Counted from the stretch's first letter, positions 16,657 through 24,296 are shown. The stretch: 64,000 bases of DNA from Agathobaculum hominis (GCF_014288055.1 NZ_JACOPK010000004.1:62001-126000), one strand, 5' to 3'. Numbers and translations: made by a program. The notes: generated by a model from the sequence alone, not told the origin.

Positions 16657-17361
16657 TTACCGATCCGCTTTTTTGAAGTGTTTTTCCATTGCATGTACGC
16701 CGCGTCCAACGGTAAACGTCATCACAAAGTACAGGAATGCAATTACAATAAGCGGAGTGAATACACGGCCGGTCGAACTGATGGTATTAAAGGTAAACAT
16801 CAGCTCTGCAACACCAATGACCATGGCCTGCGAGGATGCTTTGATAAGGTTTGCAAATTCGTTGCCGAAGTTCGGGAGAATGTTCTTTACTGCCTGCGGC
16901 ACAACGATCATCATCATCGAACGAACCGGGCTGAAACCAATCGAGCGCGCGGCCTCCATCTGTCCGGGATCGACCGACTCAATGCCGGAACGGATGATCT
17001 CGCAGATATAACCGCCGGAATTGATCGTCAGTGCAATAATGCCGTACATAACACGATTGCCTGCGCTGCCGAGAAAGGCCGGAACCGGAGGCTCAATGCC
17101 GATCATCGGCAGGCCGTAATACACGAGCATGATCTGTACCAGAACCGGCGTACCTCGCACAAATTCGATCCATATATTTGCGATCCAGCGAAGCGGTGCG
17201 ATCCTGCTCATGCGAAGGAAGCACAGGCCGCCGCCAACCAGAATACTCAGCACGCCTGCAATCGCCGAGAGAATCAGCGTATTGCGCAGACCGCCGATAA
17301 ACAATGCGGAGTATCTCGACAGGAAACCGGTCATATCCGCAAGCCAAGCGTTAAAATCCAT
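16657..17361 (-). CDS. Amino-acid ABC transporter permease
   Basis: 234 residues, HisM/GlnP type. N-terminal ALFIGGLRNTLILSAIAGVL membrane segment, further helices through WIEFVRGTPVLVQIMLVYYG (the family R-G-T-P motif) and the cytoplasmic EAA loop EAARSIGFSPVRSMMMIVVP that contacts the ATPase. About five membrane segments. GAGGAGGGG precedes the ATG. Only one permease gene is present, so it is probably a homodimer. It is second in the leftward ATPase-permease-binding protein operon; the 70-nt gap to the ATPase gene holds a TGTATAC motif. Confidence 0.95.
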   Translation of the reverse strand: MDFNAWLADMTGFLSRYSALFIGGLRNTLILSAIAGVLSILVGGGLCFLRMSRIAPLRWIANIWIEFVRGTPVLVQIMLVYYGLPMIGIEPPVPAFLGSAGNRVMYGIIALTINSGGYICEIIRSGIESVDPGQMEAARSIGFSPVRSMMMIVVPQAVKNILPNFGNEFANLIKASSQAMVIGVAELMFTFNTISSTGRVFTPLIVIAFLYFVMTFTVGRGVHAMEKHFKKADR

Positions 17362-17402
17362 ATTTATTTCCCCTCCTCACAGCGCCTGTTTTTTTGAGTA
17401 CC

Positions 17403-17416
17403 GGACACTGTATACA
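17403..17416 (-). promoter_or_regulatory. TGTATAC-N-GTRYNC operator upstream of permease
   Basis: Minus strand TGTATACAGTGTCC, between the ATPase and permease genes. It matches the other three cluster sites in TGTATAC and in the GT that starts the second half; the last bases fit less well. It may mark an internal regulated promoter. Confidence 0.45.
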
Positions 17417-17431
17417 ACAGAAACTGCGAAA

Positions 17432-18241
17432 TTACTTTAATACCTTGCCAAGAAAATTCACCAGGCGCTCGCTCTGCGGATGCTCGAACAGCATTTCCGG
17501 CGTTCCGGATTCCTGAATAACACCGTCTGCCATGAATACGACCTTGCTCGCGACCTCGCGTGCAAAGCCCATCTCATGCGTAACGATAATCATCGTCATG
17601 CCATCCTTTGCAAGATCCTTCATGACCTCAAGCACCTCGCCGACCATTTCAGGATCGAGCGCCGAAGTCGGCTCGTCGAAAAGAATGACATCCGGCTCCA
17701 TTGCAAGCGTGCGTGCAATCGCGATGCGCTGCTTCTGACCGCCGGAAAGCTGACTGGGGTAGGCATCGCGTTTATCGGACAGGCCCACCTGCTTGAGGAG
17801 TTTTTCCGCAAGTGCATTCGCCTCAGCGGTCGGCATCTTGCGCAGTTTGCGCGGTCCGAGCGTGATGTTTTCGAGCACGGTCAGATGGGGAAACAGATTG
17901 AAATGCTGAAAGACCATGCCGATACGCTGCCGTACCTTATTGATGTCAACCGGACCGCGAGCAATGCTGTGACCTTCGAACTGAATATCGCCGCCCTGGA
18001 TGGTTTCAAGCTGATTGATGCAGCGCAGGAGCGTGCTCTTGCCCGAGCCGGAAGGCCCGATCAGCACGGTAACCGAACCTTGCTTGATATAAAGATCGAT
18101 GCCCTTTAAGACCTCAAGCGACTTAAAACGCTTGCGAAGATCAATCACCGCAATCAGCGGATCGATCTCAGCATTAAAAGCCCGTCCGGTGATGCCGTAA
18201 CTCGATTCTCGCTTATTCGAAGAACGGTTTGCCGTTTTCAT
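17432..18241 (-). CDS. Amino-acid ABC transporter ATP-binding protein
   Basis: 269 residues, GlnQ/HisP type. Walker A GPSGSGKST, Q-loop FQHFNLFPHLTVLENI, signature LSGGQKQRIAIARTLAM, Walker B DVILFDEPTSALDPEM and H-loop IIVTHEMGFA are all intact. An N-terminal extension of about 27 residues rich in Ser, Arg and Asn precedes the usual start (PLIAVIDLRKRF). AGGAGGG lies before the ATG. It is the first gene of the transporter operon; its promoter and a leader hairpin lie at 18277-18357. Confidence 0.95.
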   Translation of the reverse strand: MKTANRSSNKRESSYGITGRAFNAEIDPLIAVIDLRKRFKSLEVLKGIDLYIKQGSVTVLIGPSGSGKSTLLRCINQLETIQGGDIQFEGHSIARGPVDINKVRQRIGMVFQHFNLFPHLTVLENITLGPRKLRKMPTAEANALAEKLLKQVGLSDKRDAYPSQLSGGQKQRIAIARTLAMEPDVILFDEPTSALDPEMVGEVLEVMKDLAKDGMTMIIVTHEMGFAREVASKVVFMADGVIQESGTPEMLFEHPQSERLVNFLGKVLK

Positions 18242-18265
18242 GTTTGTCCCTCCTCTGGAATGCCC

Positions 18266-18315
18266 GGTAAAAAGAAAACGACAAGAACGTTTTCCATCCG
18301 GACGTCCTTGTCGTT
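18266..18315 (-). terminator. Terminator-type hairpin in the leader of the ABC operon
   Basis: On the minus strand a 14-bp stem (arms 18315-18302 and 18290-18277, one G-U pair, 11-nt loop) is followed directly by TTCTTTTTAC, the form of an intrinsic terminator. It starts about 7 nt after the expected transcription start and lies about 36 nt before the ATPase start. Most transcripts would end here unless something prevents it, so this may be an attenuator or the source of a short RNA. Confidence 0.7.
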
Positions 18316-18328
18316 GTTTGATGGGCTT

Positions 18329-18357
18329 ATTATAGCGCTCACTCCGTCATCTGTCAA
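18329..18357 (-). promoter_or_regulatory. Consensus promoter of the ABC operon
   Basis: TTGACA (18357-18352), a 17-nt spacer and TATAAT (18334-18329) on the minus strand: a perfect sigma-A promoter. Expected start near 18322. Confidence 0.9.
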
Positions 18358-18517
18358 CAGGGCAAATGCAATTTCGGCTTTATTACCGTTCTGCTCGAAG
18401 GATACATGGCATCCTCTTGTGATATGTGAACAAAATCGGCGCGTAACGCTTAAAAAAGCATCGGAGAGGGCGAAAATATTTCAATAAATGGGGGAAAACA
18501 TCATTCAAAAGAAAAGG

Positions 18518-18560
18518 TTGACAATTCCATGGCGTACGAGTTACGCTGTATACAGTATAC
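18518..18560 (+). promoter_or_regulatory. Promoter and TGTATAC operator upstream of AEC transporter
   Basis: TTGACA at 18518-18523 with a possible -10 TACGCT at 18542. TGTATACAGTATAC at 18547-18560 is the most symmetrical of the four cluster sites and would overlap the start of transcription, as expected for repression. Confidence 0.6.
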
Positions 18561-18586
18561 TAATTCTTGTGAAAGAGGGAACTTAT

Positions 18587-18640
18587 ATGATGTATCGCAC
18601 GGAGGCGGCAGGCTGTCTTATATCTGCCGAAAACTGCTGA
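18587..18640 (+). CDS. Possible 17-codon leader peptide before the AEC gene
   Basis: AGAGGGAA stands before tandem ATG codons at 18587/18590. The frame gives MMYRTEAAGCLISAENC and stops at 18638-18640, where TGATG overlaps the AEC start codon. This is the layout of a translationally coupled leader. No obvious attenuation structure or codon bias shows what it would sense. Confidence 0.4.
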   Translation: MMYRTEAAGCLISAENC

Positions 18641-19419
18641 TGGAGGCCGCGGTATTAACGCTGCATCAGGTCATACTGATGATGCTCCTGATCGCTGTCG
18701 GAATAGCTTGTGCGCGTCTCAAATGGTTTTCAGATGAAGTTGCGCAGGCGCTCAGCAGATTTCTTTTGTGGTTCGTAACACCGGCGCTTCTGATCGATGC
18801 ATTCAGCCGGGACTATAATGCGGCCGAAGCGCACAATCTTCTGCTGTCCGGTCTGCTCGGCATTGTATTCCATCTGCTGGCGGCAGGTATTGCGAAGCTC
18901 GCCATTCGCTGCGGCGACAAGGGGAAATGTGCCGTTGCGCGCATGAGTGCGATGTACTCGAACTGCGGCTTCATGGCGTTTCCGCTCATTTCTGCGGTGT
19001 TTGGAGAAATCGGCGTTTTTTACGGCAGTGCATTTGTCGGTATGTTCAATCTATCCCTCTGGACACAGGGGCGTGCTCTTCTGCTTGGTCGAAAGGGAAT
19101 AACCATGCGGGGCGCACTGTGCAATGCCGGCGTTCTCGGCACGATCGCAGGCTGCGTGCTGTATTTCTGCCGCTTTCCGCTATGCTATTTCGCGGTCCTC
19201 TACATACTGCATGTCTCGCGATGGGGGAGCGCGGGTGGCTCCATTGGGACTGTTGTCATGCTCTGTGCATCCTGCCCGTCCGCTGCGAGCAGCGTGCTCA
19301 TGACCGCATCTCTGGGTATGGACTCGGTCTACGGCTCACGTATTATTTTCATGACAAGCATTTTATCTGTTTTTACGATCCCAATGCTTGCGCTTCTAAC
19401 CAGTTTAATCTTACTGTAA
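18640..19419 (+). CDS. AEC-family transporter, shortened
   Basis: 259 residues from the ATG giving MEAAVLTLHQVILMMLLIAV. A longer frame starts at 18529 but lacks family similarity in its first 37 residues. Auxin-efflux-carrier family features: the first membrane helix, VAQALSRFLLWFVTPALLID, the SNCGFMAFPL segment in the middle and CASCPSAASSVLMTASLGMD near the end. AEC proteins usually have about 300-310 residues and ten helices. Here about 45-50 residues between the GTIAGCVLYFC helix and the final part are missing or replaced by CYFAVLYILHVSRWGSAGGS, so an internal deletion is likely and transport may be impaired. The neighbouring cluster suggests a carboxylate or amino-acid-derived substrate. 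A GntR gene follows. Confidence 0.75.
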   Translation: MEAAVLTLHQVILMMLLIAVGIACARLKWFSDEVAQALSRFLLWFVTPALLIDAFSRDYNAAEAHNLLLSGLLGIVFHLLAAGIAKLAIRCGDKGKCAVARMSAMYSNCGFMAFPLISAVFGEIGVFYGSAFVGMFNLSLWTQGRALLLGRKGITMRGALCNAGVLGTIAGCVLYFCRFPLCYFAVLYILHVSRWGSAGGSIGTVVMLCASCPSAASSVLMTASLGMDSVYGSRIIFMTSILSVFTIPMLALLTSLILL

Positions 19420-19455
19420 TTGACAAAATGCTTGCAGAAATGTATACTGTGTGCA
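19420..19455 (+). promoter_or_regulatory. gntR promoter with overlapping operator
   Basis: TTGACA (19420-19425), a 17-nt spacer and TATACT (19443-19448). TGTATACTGTGTGC at 19441-19454 covers the -10, so autorepression by the product of the next gene is likely. The promoter starts directly after the AEC stop codon. Confidence 0.75.
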
Positions 19456-19482
19456 TAGACAAACTACGGCAGGTGAAACAGC

Positions 19483-20136
19483 ATGGCACTGAAAAACTTA
19501 AAAAAGGATCCATCTCTGACGGATAAGGCGTACAGCGCAATTAAAAGCGCGATTATGAGTAATGAATTAACTCCCGGCACCGTTCTGGCGGAGGAAAACC
19601 TCGCCTCACAGCTCGGCATCAGCCGCACACCGCTCCGTGCAGCGCTGCAGCGTCTGCAGCATGAGGAGATCGTGATGCAGAACGGAAAAAACATGGTCGT
19701 AGCCGAGGTAACGGAACGGGATGTACGCGATATCTCTGTCGTGCGCATACAGCTGGAGCCGCTTGCCATCCACCTGCTGGCGCAGAACGGCGGCATTACA
19801 GCCAAACACCTCGACCGCCTGTATCTTTGCGGCGAAAAGCAGCTGAATGCCTTGCGGAGCGGAGACAGTGAGGCTTTTCTCGATCAGGATGCGCTGTTTC
19901 ACGTCTCTCTCGCACAGCTGACCGGAAACAGCTTTCTCACAGATCTGGTAATCAAAAGCAACGAAACCATCCGGCGCTTTCATACGCTTTCCGGTTCGCT
20001 GTCGTTCCATGCAGAGGAAGCTGTGCAGGAGCATACCGTCGTGCTCGATTATCTGCGCGACGGTCGCTTTGACCTCGCAGAGCAGGCGCTTCGTTCGCAT
20101 CTTGAGCAGGTGCAGCAGCGCATGTTTGCGAAATAA
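19483..20136 (+). CDS. GntR-family regulator with FCD ligand domain
   Basis: 217 residues. N-terminal winged helix-turn-helix: DKAYSAIKSAIMSNELTPGT, then LAEENLASQLGISRTPLRAAL and LQHEEIVMQNGKNMVVAEV. The C-terminal all-helical FCD domain (about 80-215) includes DQDALFHVSLAQLTGN and AEEAVQEHTVVLDYLRDGRF, whose Asp/His residues usually hold a metal ion and a carboxylate ligand. This class commonly represses uptake and catabolism of amino or sugar acids. It sits beside the AEC gene and the amino-acid cluster; four copies of one palindrome, one of them over its own -10, mark it as the likely local regulator. Confidence 0.93.
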   Translation: MALKNLKKDPSLTDKAYSAIKSAIMSNELTPGTVLAEENLASQLGISRTPLRAALQRLQHEEIVMQNGKNMVVAEVTERDVRDISVVRIQLEPLAIHLLAQNGGITAKHLDRLYLCGEKQLNALRSGDSEAFLDQDALFHVSLAQLTGNSFLTDLVIKSNETIRRFHTLSGSLSFHAEEAVQEHTVVLDYLRDGRFDLAEQALRSHLEQVQQRMFAK

Positions 20137-20167
20137 CGTAATTGATCAGGCAATTTGATTTTTTCAG

Positions 20168-20196
20168 TTGCAGTCTGCGCAAAAATGCGGTATACT
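20168..20196 (+). promoter_or_regulatory. Promoter of the DUF1858 gene
   Basis: TTGCAG (20168-20173), a 17-nt spacer and TATACT (20191-20196), about 85 nt before the start codon. Confidence 0.7.
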
Positions 20197-20280
20197 GTAA
20201 TCATTAGAAAACAATAAAAATGATAGGAATACGGTAAGCGCCGTACTTCCATATCTCTCAAACAACAGGAGGTTTATCTC

Positions 20281-20478
20281 ATGGCTATTACGAAAAAGAC
20301 CACGATCGGCGAGGTTCTCAACCTCAACATCGAGACCGCAAAGTTCTTCATGGAAATCGGCATGCACTGTCTGGGCTGCCCGGCATCTCAGGGCGAAAGC
20401 ATTGAAGAGGCTTGCATGGTACACGGTACGAATGCAGACGAGCTGGTTGCCAAACTCAACGCCTTCATTGGTGAGTAA
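20281..20478 (+). CDS. DUF1858 small redox-disulfide protein
   Basis: 65 residues, MAITKKTTIGEVLNLNIETA then KFFMEIGMHCLGCPASQGES and a short helical end. The HCLGCPAS pair of cysteines and the TIGEVL start are typical of the hybrid-cluster-protein-associated redox disulfide domain (DUF1858). It probably shuttles electrons or binds metal in the cytoplasm. No hybrid cluster protein gene is adjacent here. It has its own promoter, AGGAGG ribosome site and terminator, so it is a single-gene unit. Confidence 0.88.
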   Translation: MAITKKTTIGEVLNLNIETAKFFMEIGMHCLGCPASQGESIEEACMVHGTNADELVAKLNAFIGE

Positions 20479-20490
20479 GAGGAAAGACAC

Positions 20491-20525
20491 GAGTCGGCGG
20501 TGTATTCTGCCGGCTCTCTTTTTTT
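20491..20525 (+). terminator. Rho-independent terminator
   Basis: GAGTCGGC / GCCGGCTC (one G-U pair) with a 10-nt loop, then TCTTTTTTT. It ends the DUF1858 unit and lies just before trmK. Confidence 0.85.
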
Positions 20526-20530
20526 AGGTT

Positions 20531-21220
20531 ATGGAAAGTATGATTTTAACACCGCGCCTTGCCTGTATTGCAGCACTCGTGCCGCAGGGCGCGCAGCTTG
20601 CCGATGTTGGAACTGATCACGGCAAGCTCCCGATCACCCTGCTGATAGAAGGGCGTATCGCGCATGCGATCGGTTCAGATCTGCGCGAAGGCCCTCTCGA
20701 TCATGCGGCGCGAAACGCCGAGGAGCATGGCGTCATCCTGCCGCTGCGGCTCGCTGCCGGTCTGGATGGTATTTCTCCCGAAGAATGTGACACGGTAACG
20801 ATCGCGGGCATGGGTGGTCAGACGATTGCTGAGATATTGCAGAATGCTCCATGGACGGCCGACGGAGATCACCTGCTGCTGCTTCAGCCAATGACCATGA
20901 TATATGAGCTTCGCCAATGGCTGTGGGCGCATGGCTATGCAATCGAGCGGGAAACACTGTGCAGAGAGGATCGGCGGCATTATGTCATCCTGTCTGTACG
21001 CGGCGGCGCGAAAGAATGCCTGTATCCGCGTGAAAAATGCGCAGTTTCTCCCGCGCTGCTCGCCGCGCCGGATGCCGGAGCTTATCTGCGCCATCTGATC
21101 GAGCGGGAAACTCGCGCATTAAACGGAATGGAGCGGAGCGAAAACACAGATATCGCGAAGCTTCGCAGTCAGCAGGCGCTTGTCCGCGAGCTGACCGCTG
21201 CACTGGAGGGATTGAAATGA
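20531..21220 (+). CDS. trmK: tRNA (adenine-22-N1)-methyltransferase TrmK
   Basis: 229 residues. Rossmann-type SAM domain: LADVGTDHGKLPITLL is the SAM-binding loop, AIGSDLREGPLDHAARN the second strand acidic residue, and TVTIAGMGGQTIAEIL the catalytic-region strand characteristic of the TrmK (YqfN) family, which methylates A22 in tRNA. The C-terminal part is a short helical coiled region. The start at 20531 has a poor ribosome site; MILTPRL three codons later is an alternative. The stop overlaps the next start as ATGA. TrmK followed by a Nif3-like gene is a conserved Firmicutes pair. Confidence 0.9.
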   Translation: MESMILTPRLACIAALVPQGAQLADVGTDHGKLPITLLIEGRIAHAIGSDLREGPLDHAARNAEEHGVILPLRLAAGLDGISPEECDTVTIAGMGGQTIAEILQNAPWTADGDHLLLLQPMTMIYELRQWLWAHGYAIERETLCREDRRHYVILSVRGGAKECLYPREKCAVSPALLAAPDAGAYLRHLIERETRALNGMERSENTDIAKLRSQQALVRELTAALEGLK

Positions 21221-21993
21221 TAACTGTATCTGATGTACTTGATTTTCTGGAGGGCTTTGCACCTCCGGAGCTTGCTGAAAGCTGGGATAATGTAGGTCTG
21301 CTGTGCGGCGACCGGAGATCCGAAGTCACGAGTGTGCTCTGCGCACTCGACGCAACCGAGACTGTCGTACAGGAGGCGATCGACCGCGGTGCACAGCTTG
21401 TCGTTGCGCATCATCCGGCGATCTTCACATCGGTCAGTCGTGTTACGAGCGATGACGCGACCGGCCGAATCCTGCGCCTCGCCATCCGCCATGATATTTC
21501 GATCATCTGCATGCATACGAACGCGGACTGCGCGTTCGGCGGCGTGAACGACGCCTTGGCCTCCGCACTTTTCCTGACAAATGTCGTGAACATGGAAGCA
21601 GGGGAGAACGGTATGCTCGGCCGAACAGGCGATCTGCCGCGTGAAATGCAGCCGCATGAATTTGCGCTCTACGTTAAGGAATGCCTGCGCGCCGGCGGTG
21701 TCCGCTTCTGTGACGCGGGAAAACCGATTCACCGCGTAGCAGTCGGCGGCGGCGCCTGCGGCAAGATGATGGACAGTGCGATCGCAAAGGGGGCCGACGC
21801 TTTTGTAATTGGTGACTGCTCGTATGATCTGATGCAGCGTGCACAGTCACTCGGTCTGACGCTCGTTGACGCCGGACACTTTCCGACGGAAAATCCGGTT
21901 GCGGCAGTGTTCGCCGACAAAATCAGCGAAGCCTTTCCTCAGCTGACTTCTGTCGTTTCCGAACGTCATGCTGACTGTATTCAATTTGTTTAA
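21217..21993 (+). CDS. Nif3-like dinuclear metal-centre protein
   Basis: 258 residues from the ATG inside the ATGA overlap with trmK; GGAGGG lies 6 nt before it. NIF3/DUF34 family: MITVSDVLDFLEGFAPPELA, SWDNVGLLCG, QLVVAHHPAIFTSVSR with the metal-binding His pair, ICMHTNADCAFGGVND with His and Asp ligands, and a C-terminal VDAGHFPTENP carrying His and Glu ligands. Often annotated as a GTP cyclohydrolase I type 2 homologue, but the true activity is unsettled. Co-translated with trmK. Confidence 0.92.
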   Translation: MITVSDVLDFLEGFAPPELAESWDNVGLLCGDRRSEVTSVLCALDATETVVQEAIDRGAQLVVAHHPAIFTSVSRVTSDDATGRILRLAIRHDISIICMHTNADCAFGGVNDALASALFLTNVVNMEAGENGMLGRTGDLPREMQPHEFALYVKECLRAGGVRFCDAGKPIHRVAVGGGACGKMMDSAIAKGADAFVIGDCSYDLMQRAQSLGLTLVDAGHFPTENPVAAVFADKISEAFPQLTSVVSERHADCIQFV

Positions 21994-22004
21994 GGAAGAT
22001 AAAA

Positions 22005-23780
22005 ATGCCATTAGACGCAATCTGCCTCGGAGCAGTAACCAACGAACTCAATACCGTACTGACCGGCTGTCGTATAGAGAAAGTATATCAGCCCGATCGC
22101 GATGAAATCGTTATTCAGACACGCGGACAAGGCGGTGCGCGCCGTCTTTTAGTCTCTATTGCAGCCGGAACGCCGCGTGTGCACTTTATCGAGACCGCAC
22201 GTGAAAATCCTGCCGTTCCGCCGATGTTCTGCATGTTGCTGCGCAAGCATGTGCAGGGAGCAAAAATCGCCGCAGTAACGCAGCCTGCGGTCGAACGAAT
22301 GCTGAGCATCGAGCTCGATACAACAGATGAAATGGGTGTTGCCTGCAAAAAACATCTGATCTGTGAATTGATGGGCAAGCATTCCAACGTTGTTCTATGC
22401 GGCGAGGATAATCGTATTATCGACGCAATGCGCCGCGTGGACGGTGACCTGTCCGGAAAGCGACAGGTGCTGCCCGGCCTGTTTTACCGTATGCCGCCCG
22501 CACAGGACAAGCACGATCCATTTGCCGTTTCCGGTGTTGGACTTGCGGCCGCTGCCGCACAGGCGGATGGTGAGCAGACGCTCGACCGCTTTCTGCTGAA
22601 TACGCTGCTCGGATTTTCTCCGCTGCTCTGCCGCGAGCTTGCCTTCCGTGCAACAGGCGATACTGCAAAACCGCTCGGCACGCTGAGTGACGAAGAGAGA
22701 AATCGCCTTGCAAAGGTATATGATGATTTTCTCGCCTATATTGAGGAAAAAAGATGGAAGCCGTTTCTTCTGACAAAAAGCGAGGACAGCGCTGTCTTTG
22801 ATTTCACATTTCTGCCGGTCACACAGTATGAAGGCCTCATGAATGTGACGCAGTATGAGAGCTTTTCGTCTCTCCTCGCTGCATTTTTTGAGAAAAAGGG
22901 AAGGGTAGAGCGCATGACGCGCCGCTCGTCCGATCTTCACAAGGCGGTAGTCAATGCGCGCGACCGGCTCGCCCGTAAGCTTTCCGCACAGAAGAAAGAG
23001 CTAGCCGGCGCCCATGACCGTGAAAAATACAAACGTACGGGTGAACTGATTACAGCAAACCTTTATCAGCTCGAAAAAGGCATGAACAAGGCAAAGGTTA
23101 TCGACTATTACAATAAAGACTGTCCGGAAGTAGAAATATCTCTTGATGTTCGGCTGACGCCTCAGCAGAACGCGCAGAAATATTTCAAACTCTATACCAA
23201 GTCCAAAACTGCGGAAGAGGTATTGACCGAACAGATCAGACAGGGAAGTATCGAGCTTGATTATCTTGAAAGCGTACTCGTTCAGCTGGGTGAGGCAGAA
23301 ACCGAACGTGATCTGGCGCAGCTTCGCGAGGAACTGACGCTGTCCGGTGTTCTTTCTGCGAAACAAACACGAAATAAAAAAGGCCGGCAAAAGCCGGTAC
23401 AGGCAAAGCCGTTCCATTATCGGACAACCGATGGTTTTGATATTTTCGCAGGTAAAAATAACCTTCAAAACGATCTTCTTACCCTTAAAATTGCGTTCAA
23501 GAGTGATATCTGGTTCCACACGCAAAAGATACACGGGTCTCATGTCATACTTGTAACAGACGGCAGGGAACCGACGGAGCAGGCTATGACGGAAGCAGCT
23601 ATGATTGCAGCTTACCATTCCAAGGCTCGTTTGTCCTCTATGGTACCAGTCGATTATACGCAGGTTCGCCAGGTTAAAAAGCCGGCAGGTGCGAAACCAG
23701 GCATGGTAATTTATCATGTTTACCAAACTGCTTATGTAACGCCCGACGAAACCGTAATCGAGAAACTCAGAATTGAATAA
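22005..23780 (+). CDS. rqcH: RqcH, NFACT-family ribosome quality-control factor
   Basis: 591 residues, full length. NFACT-N domain from MPLDAICLGAVTNELNTVLT through GGARRLLVSIAAGTPRVHFI, PAVPPMFCMLLRKHVQGAKI and LICELMGKHSNVVLC. A long central coiled coil covers about residues 300-430. NFACT-R domain near the C-terminus: FHYRTTDGFDIFAGKNNLQN, IWFHTQKIHGSHVILV and PVDYTQVRQVKKPAGAKPGM. RqcH binds obstructed 50S subunits and directs alanine tailing of stalled peptides. Formerly annotated as fibronectin-binding protein FbpA. Eleven nt after the Nif3-like gene, so probably one operon. Confidence 0.95.
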   Translation: MPLDAICLGAVTNELNTVLTGCRIEKVYQPDRDEIVIQTRGQGGARRLLVSIAAGTPRVHFIETARENPAVPPMFCMLLRKHVQGAKIAAVTQPAVERMLSIELDTTDEMGVACKKHLICELMGKHSNVVLCGEDNRIIDAMRRVDGDLSGKRQVLPGLFYRMPPAQDKHDPFAVSGVGLAAAAAQADGEQTLDRFLLNTLLGFSPLLCRELAFRATGDTAKPLGTLSDEERNRLAKVYDDFLAYIEEKRWKPFLLTKSEDSAVFDFTFLPVTQYEGLMNVTQYESFSSLLAAFFEKKGRVERMTRRSSDLHKAVVNARDRLARKLSAQKKELAGAHDREKYKRTGELITANLYQLEKGMNKAKVIDYYNKDCPEVEISLDVRLTPQQNAQKYFKLYTKSKTAEEVLTEQIRQGSIELDYLESVLVQLGEAETERDLAQLREELTLSGVLSAKQTRNKKGRQKPVQAKPFHYRTTDGFDIFAGKNNLQNDLLTLKIAFKSDIWFHTQKIHGSHVILVTDGREPTEQAMTEAAMIAAYHSKARLSSMVPVDYTQVRQVKKPAGAKPGMVIYHVYQTAYVTPDETVIEKLRIE

Positions 23781-23842
23781 TATCAGCTGATACTGCCGTC
23801 CTGCCATCAGAAACAGATATGTGACCGGATTGGGGTTGTATT

Positions 23843-23880
23843 TGCGGCTGGCACGGCCTGTTCAGAGCCAGCCGCATCAT
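23843..23880 (+). terminator. Hairpin downstream of rqcH
   Basis: TGCGGCTGGC / GCCAGCCGCA, 10 perfect bp with a 14-nt loop, followed by TCATTTATC. The T tract is weak. It probably ends the trmK-Nif3-rqcH transcript. Confidence 0.6.
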
Positions 23881-23946
23881 TTATCAAGGATTGCTGTTAC
23901 GCCATGTCTTGCGATTATACTTAATTAAAATTCTTATATATTTCTG

Positions 23947-23975
23947 TTGACATTTACTCAATACTATGGTATTAT
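23947..23975 (+). promoter_or_regulatory. tRNA-Tyr promoter
   Basis: TTGACA (23947-23952), a 17-nt spacer and TATTAT (23970-23975), 42 nt before the tRNA. Confidence 0.75.
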
Positions 23976-24017
23976 AATTAAGTCGCTGATACATGTTAGA
24001 TGACAACAATAATATAT

Positions 24018-24102
24018 GGAAGGTTTCCCGAGTGGCCAAAGGGAACAGACTGTAAATCTGTCGTCTATGACTTCGGTGGTTCGAATCCACCACCTTCCAC
24101 CA
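24018..24102 (+). tRNA. tRNA-Tyr (anticodon GTA), CCA encoded
   Basis: 85 nt. Acceptor stem GGAAGGT / ACCTTCC with ACCA following. Anticodon stem ACAGA / TCTGT around the loop CTGTAAA, giving anticodon GTA at 24052-24054. T arm GGTGG-TTCGAAT-CCACC. The 13-nt variable region makes it a class II tRNA, as bacterial tRNA-Tyr is. It is a single gene with its own promoter and terminator. Confidence 0.98.
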
Positions 24103-24105
24103 TAA

Positions 24106-24131
24106 AAGCACTTCGTTTGAAGTGCTTTTTT
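24106..24131 (+). terminator. tRNA-Tyr terminator
   Basis: AAGCACTTC / GAAGTGCTT with the loop GTTT, then TTTTC, 4 nt after the CCA end. Confidence 0.92.
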
Positions 24132-24245
24132 CTTTGCCGAAACAAACCCAATTCACCGCTTACACTAGATAAGAGCGTAACGAAACTGAAGTACCCCCCA
24201 AAAAAAGTTATACCGAAATTTAATGTAGAAATTGTTCAGGCTGTT

Positions 24246-24292
24246 AAAAGGGCTTGTTGTCTGTGAATTGCAGGCGGCAGGCCCTTTTGCTT
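24246..24292 (+). terminator. Terminator-like hairpin at the start of the Rep island
   Basis: AAAAGGGCTTG / CAGGCCCTTTT (one G-U pair) around a loop that contains CTG/CAG, followed by GCTTTACTTTG. No gene ends just before it, so it may be left from the inserted element. Confidence 0.5.
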
Positions 24293-24296
24293 TACT

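Noticed and set aside
18529..18639. Upstream extension of the AEC transporter frame by 37 codons
   Set aside because: It contains the promoter and operator, has no ribosome site, and AEC proteins begin at the MEAAVLTL position.
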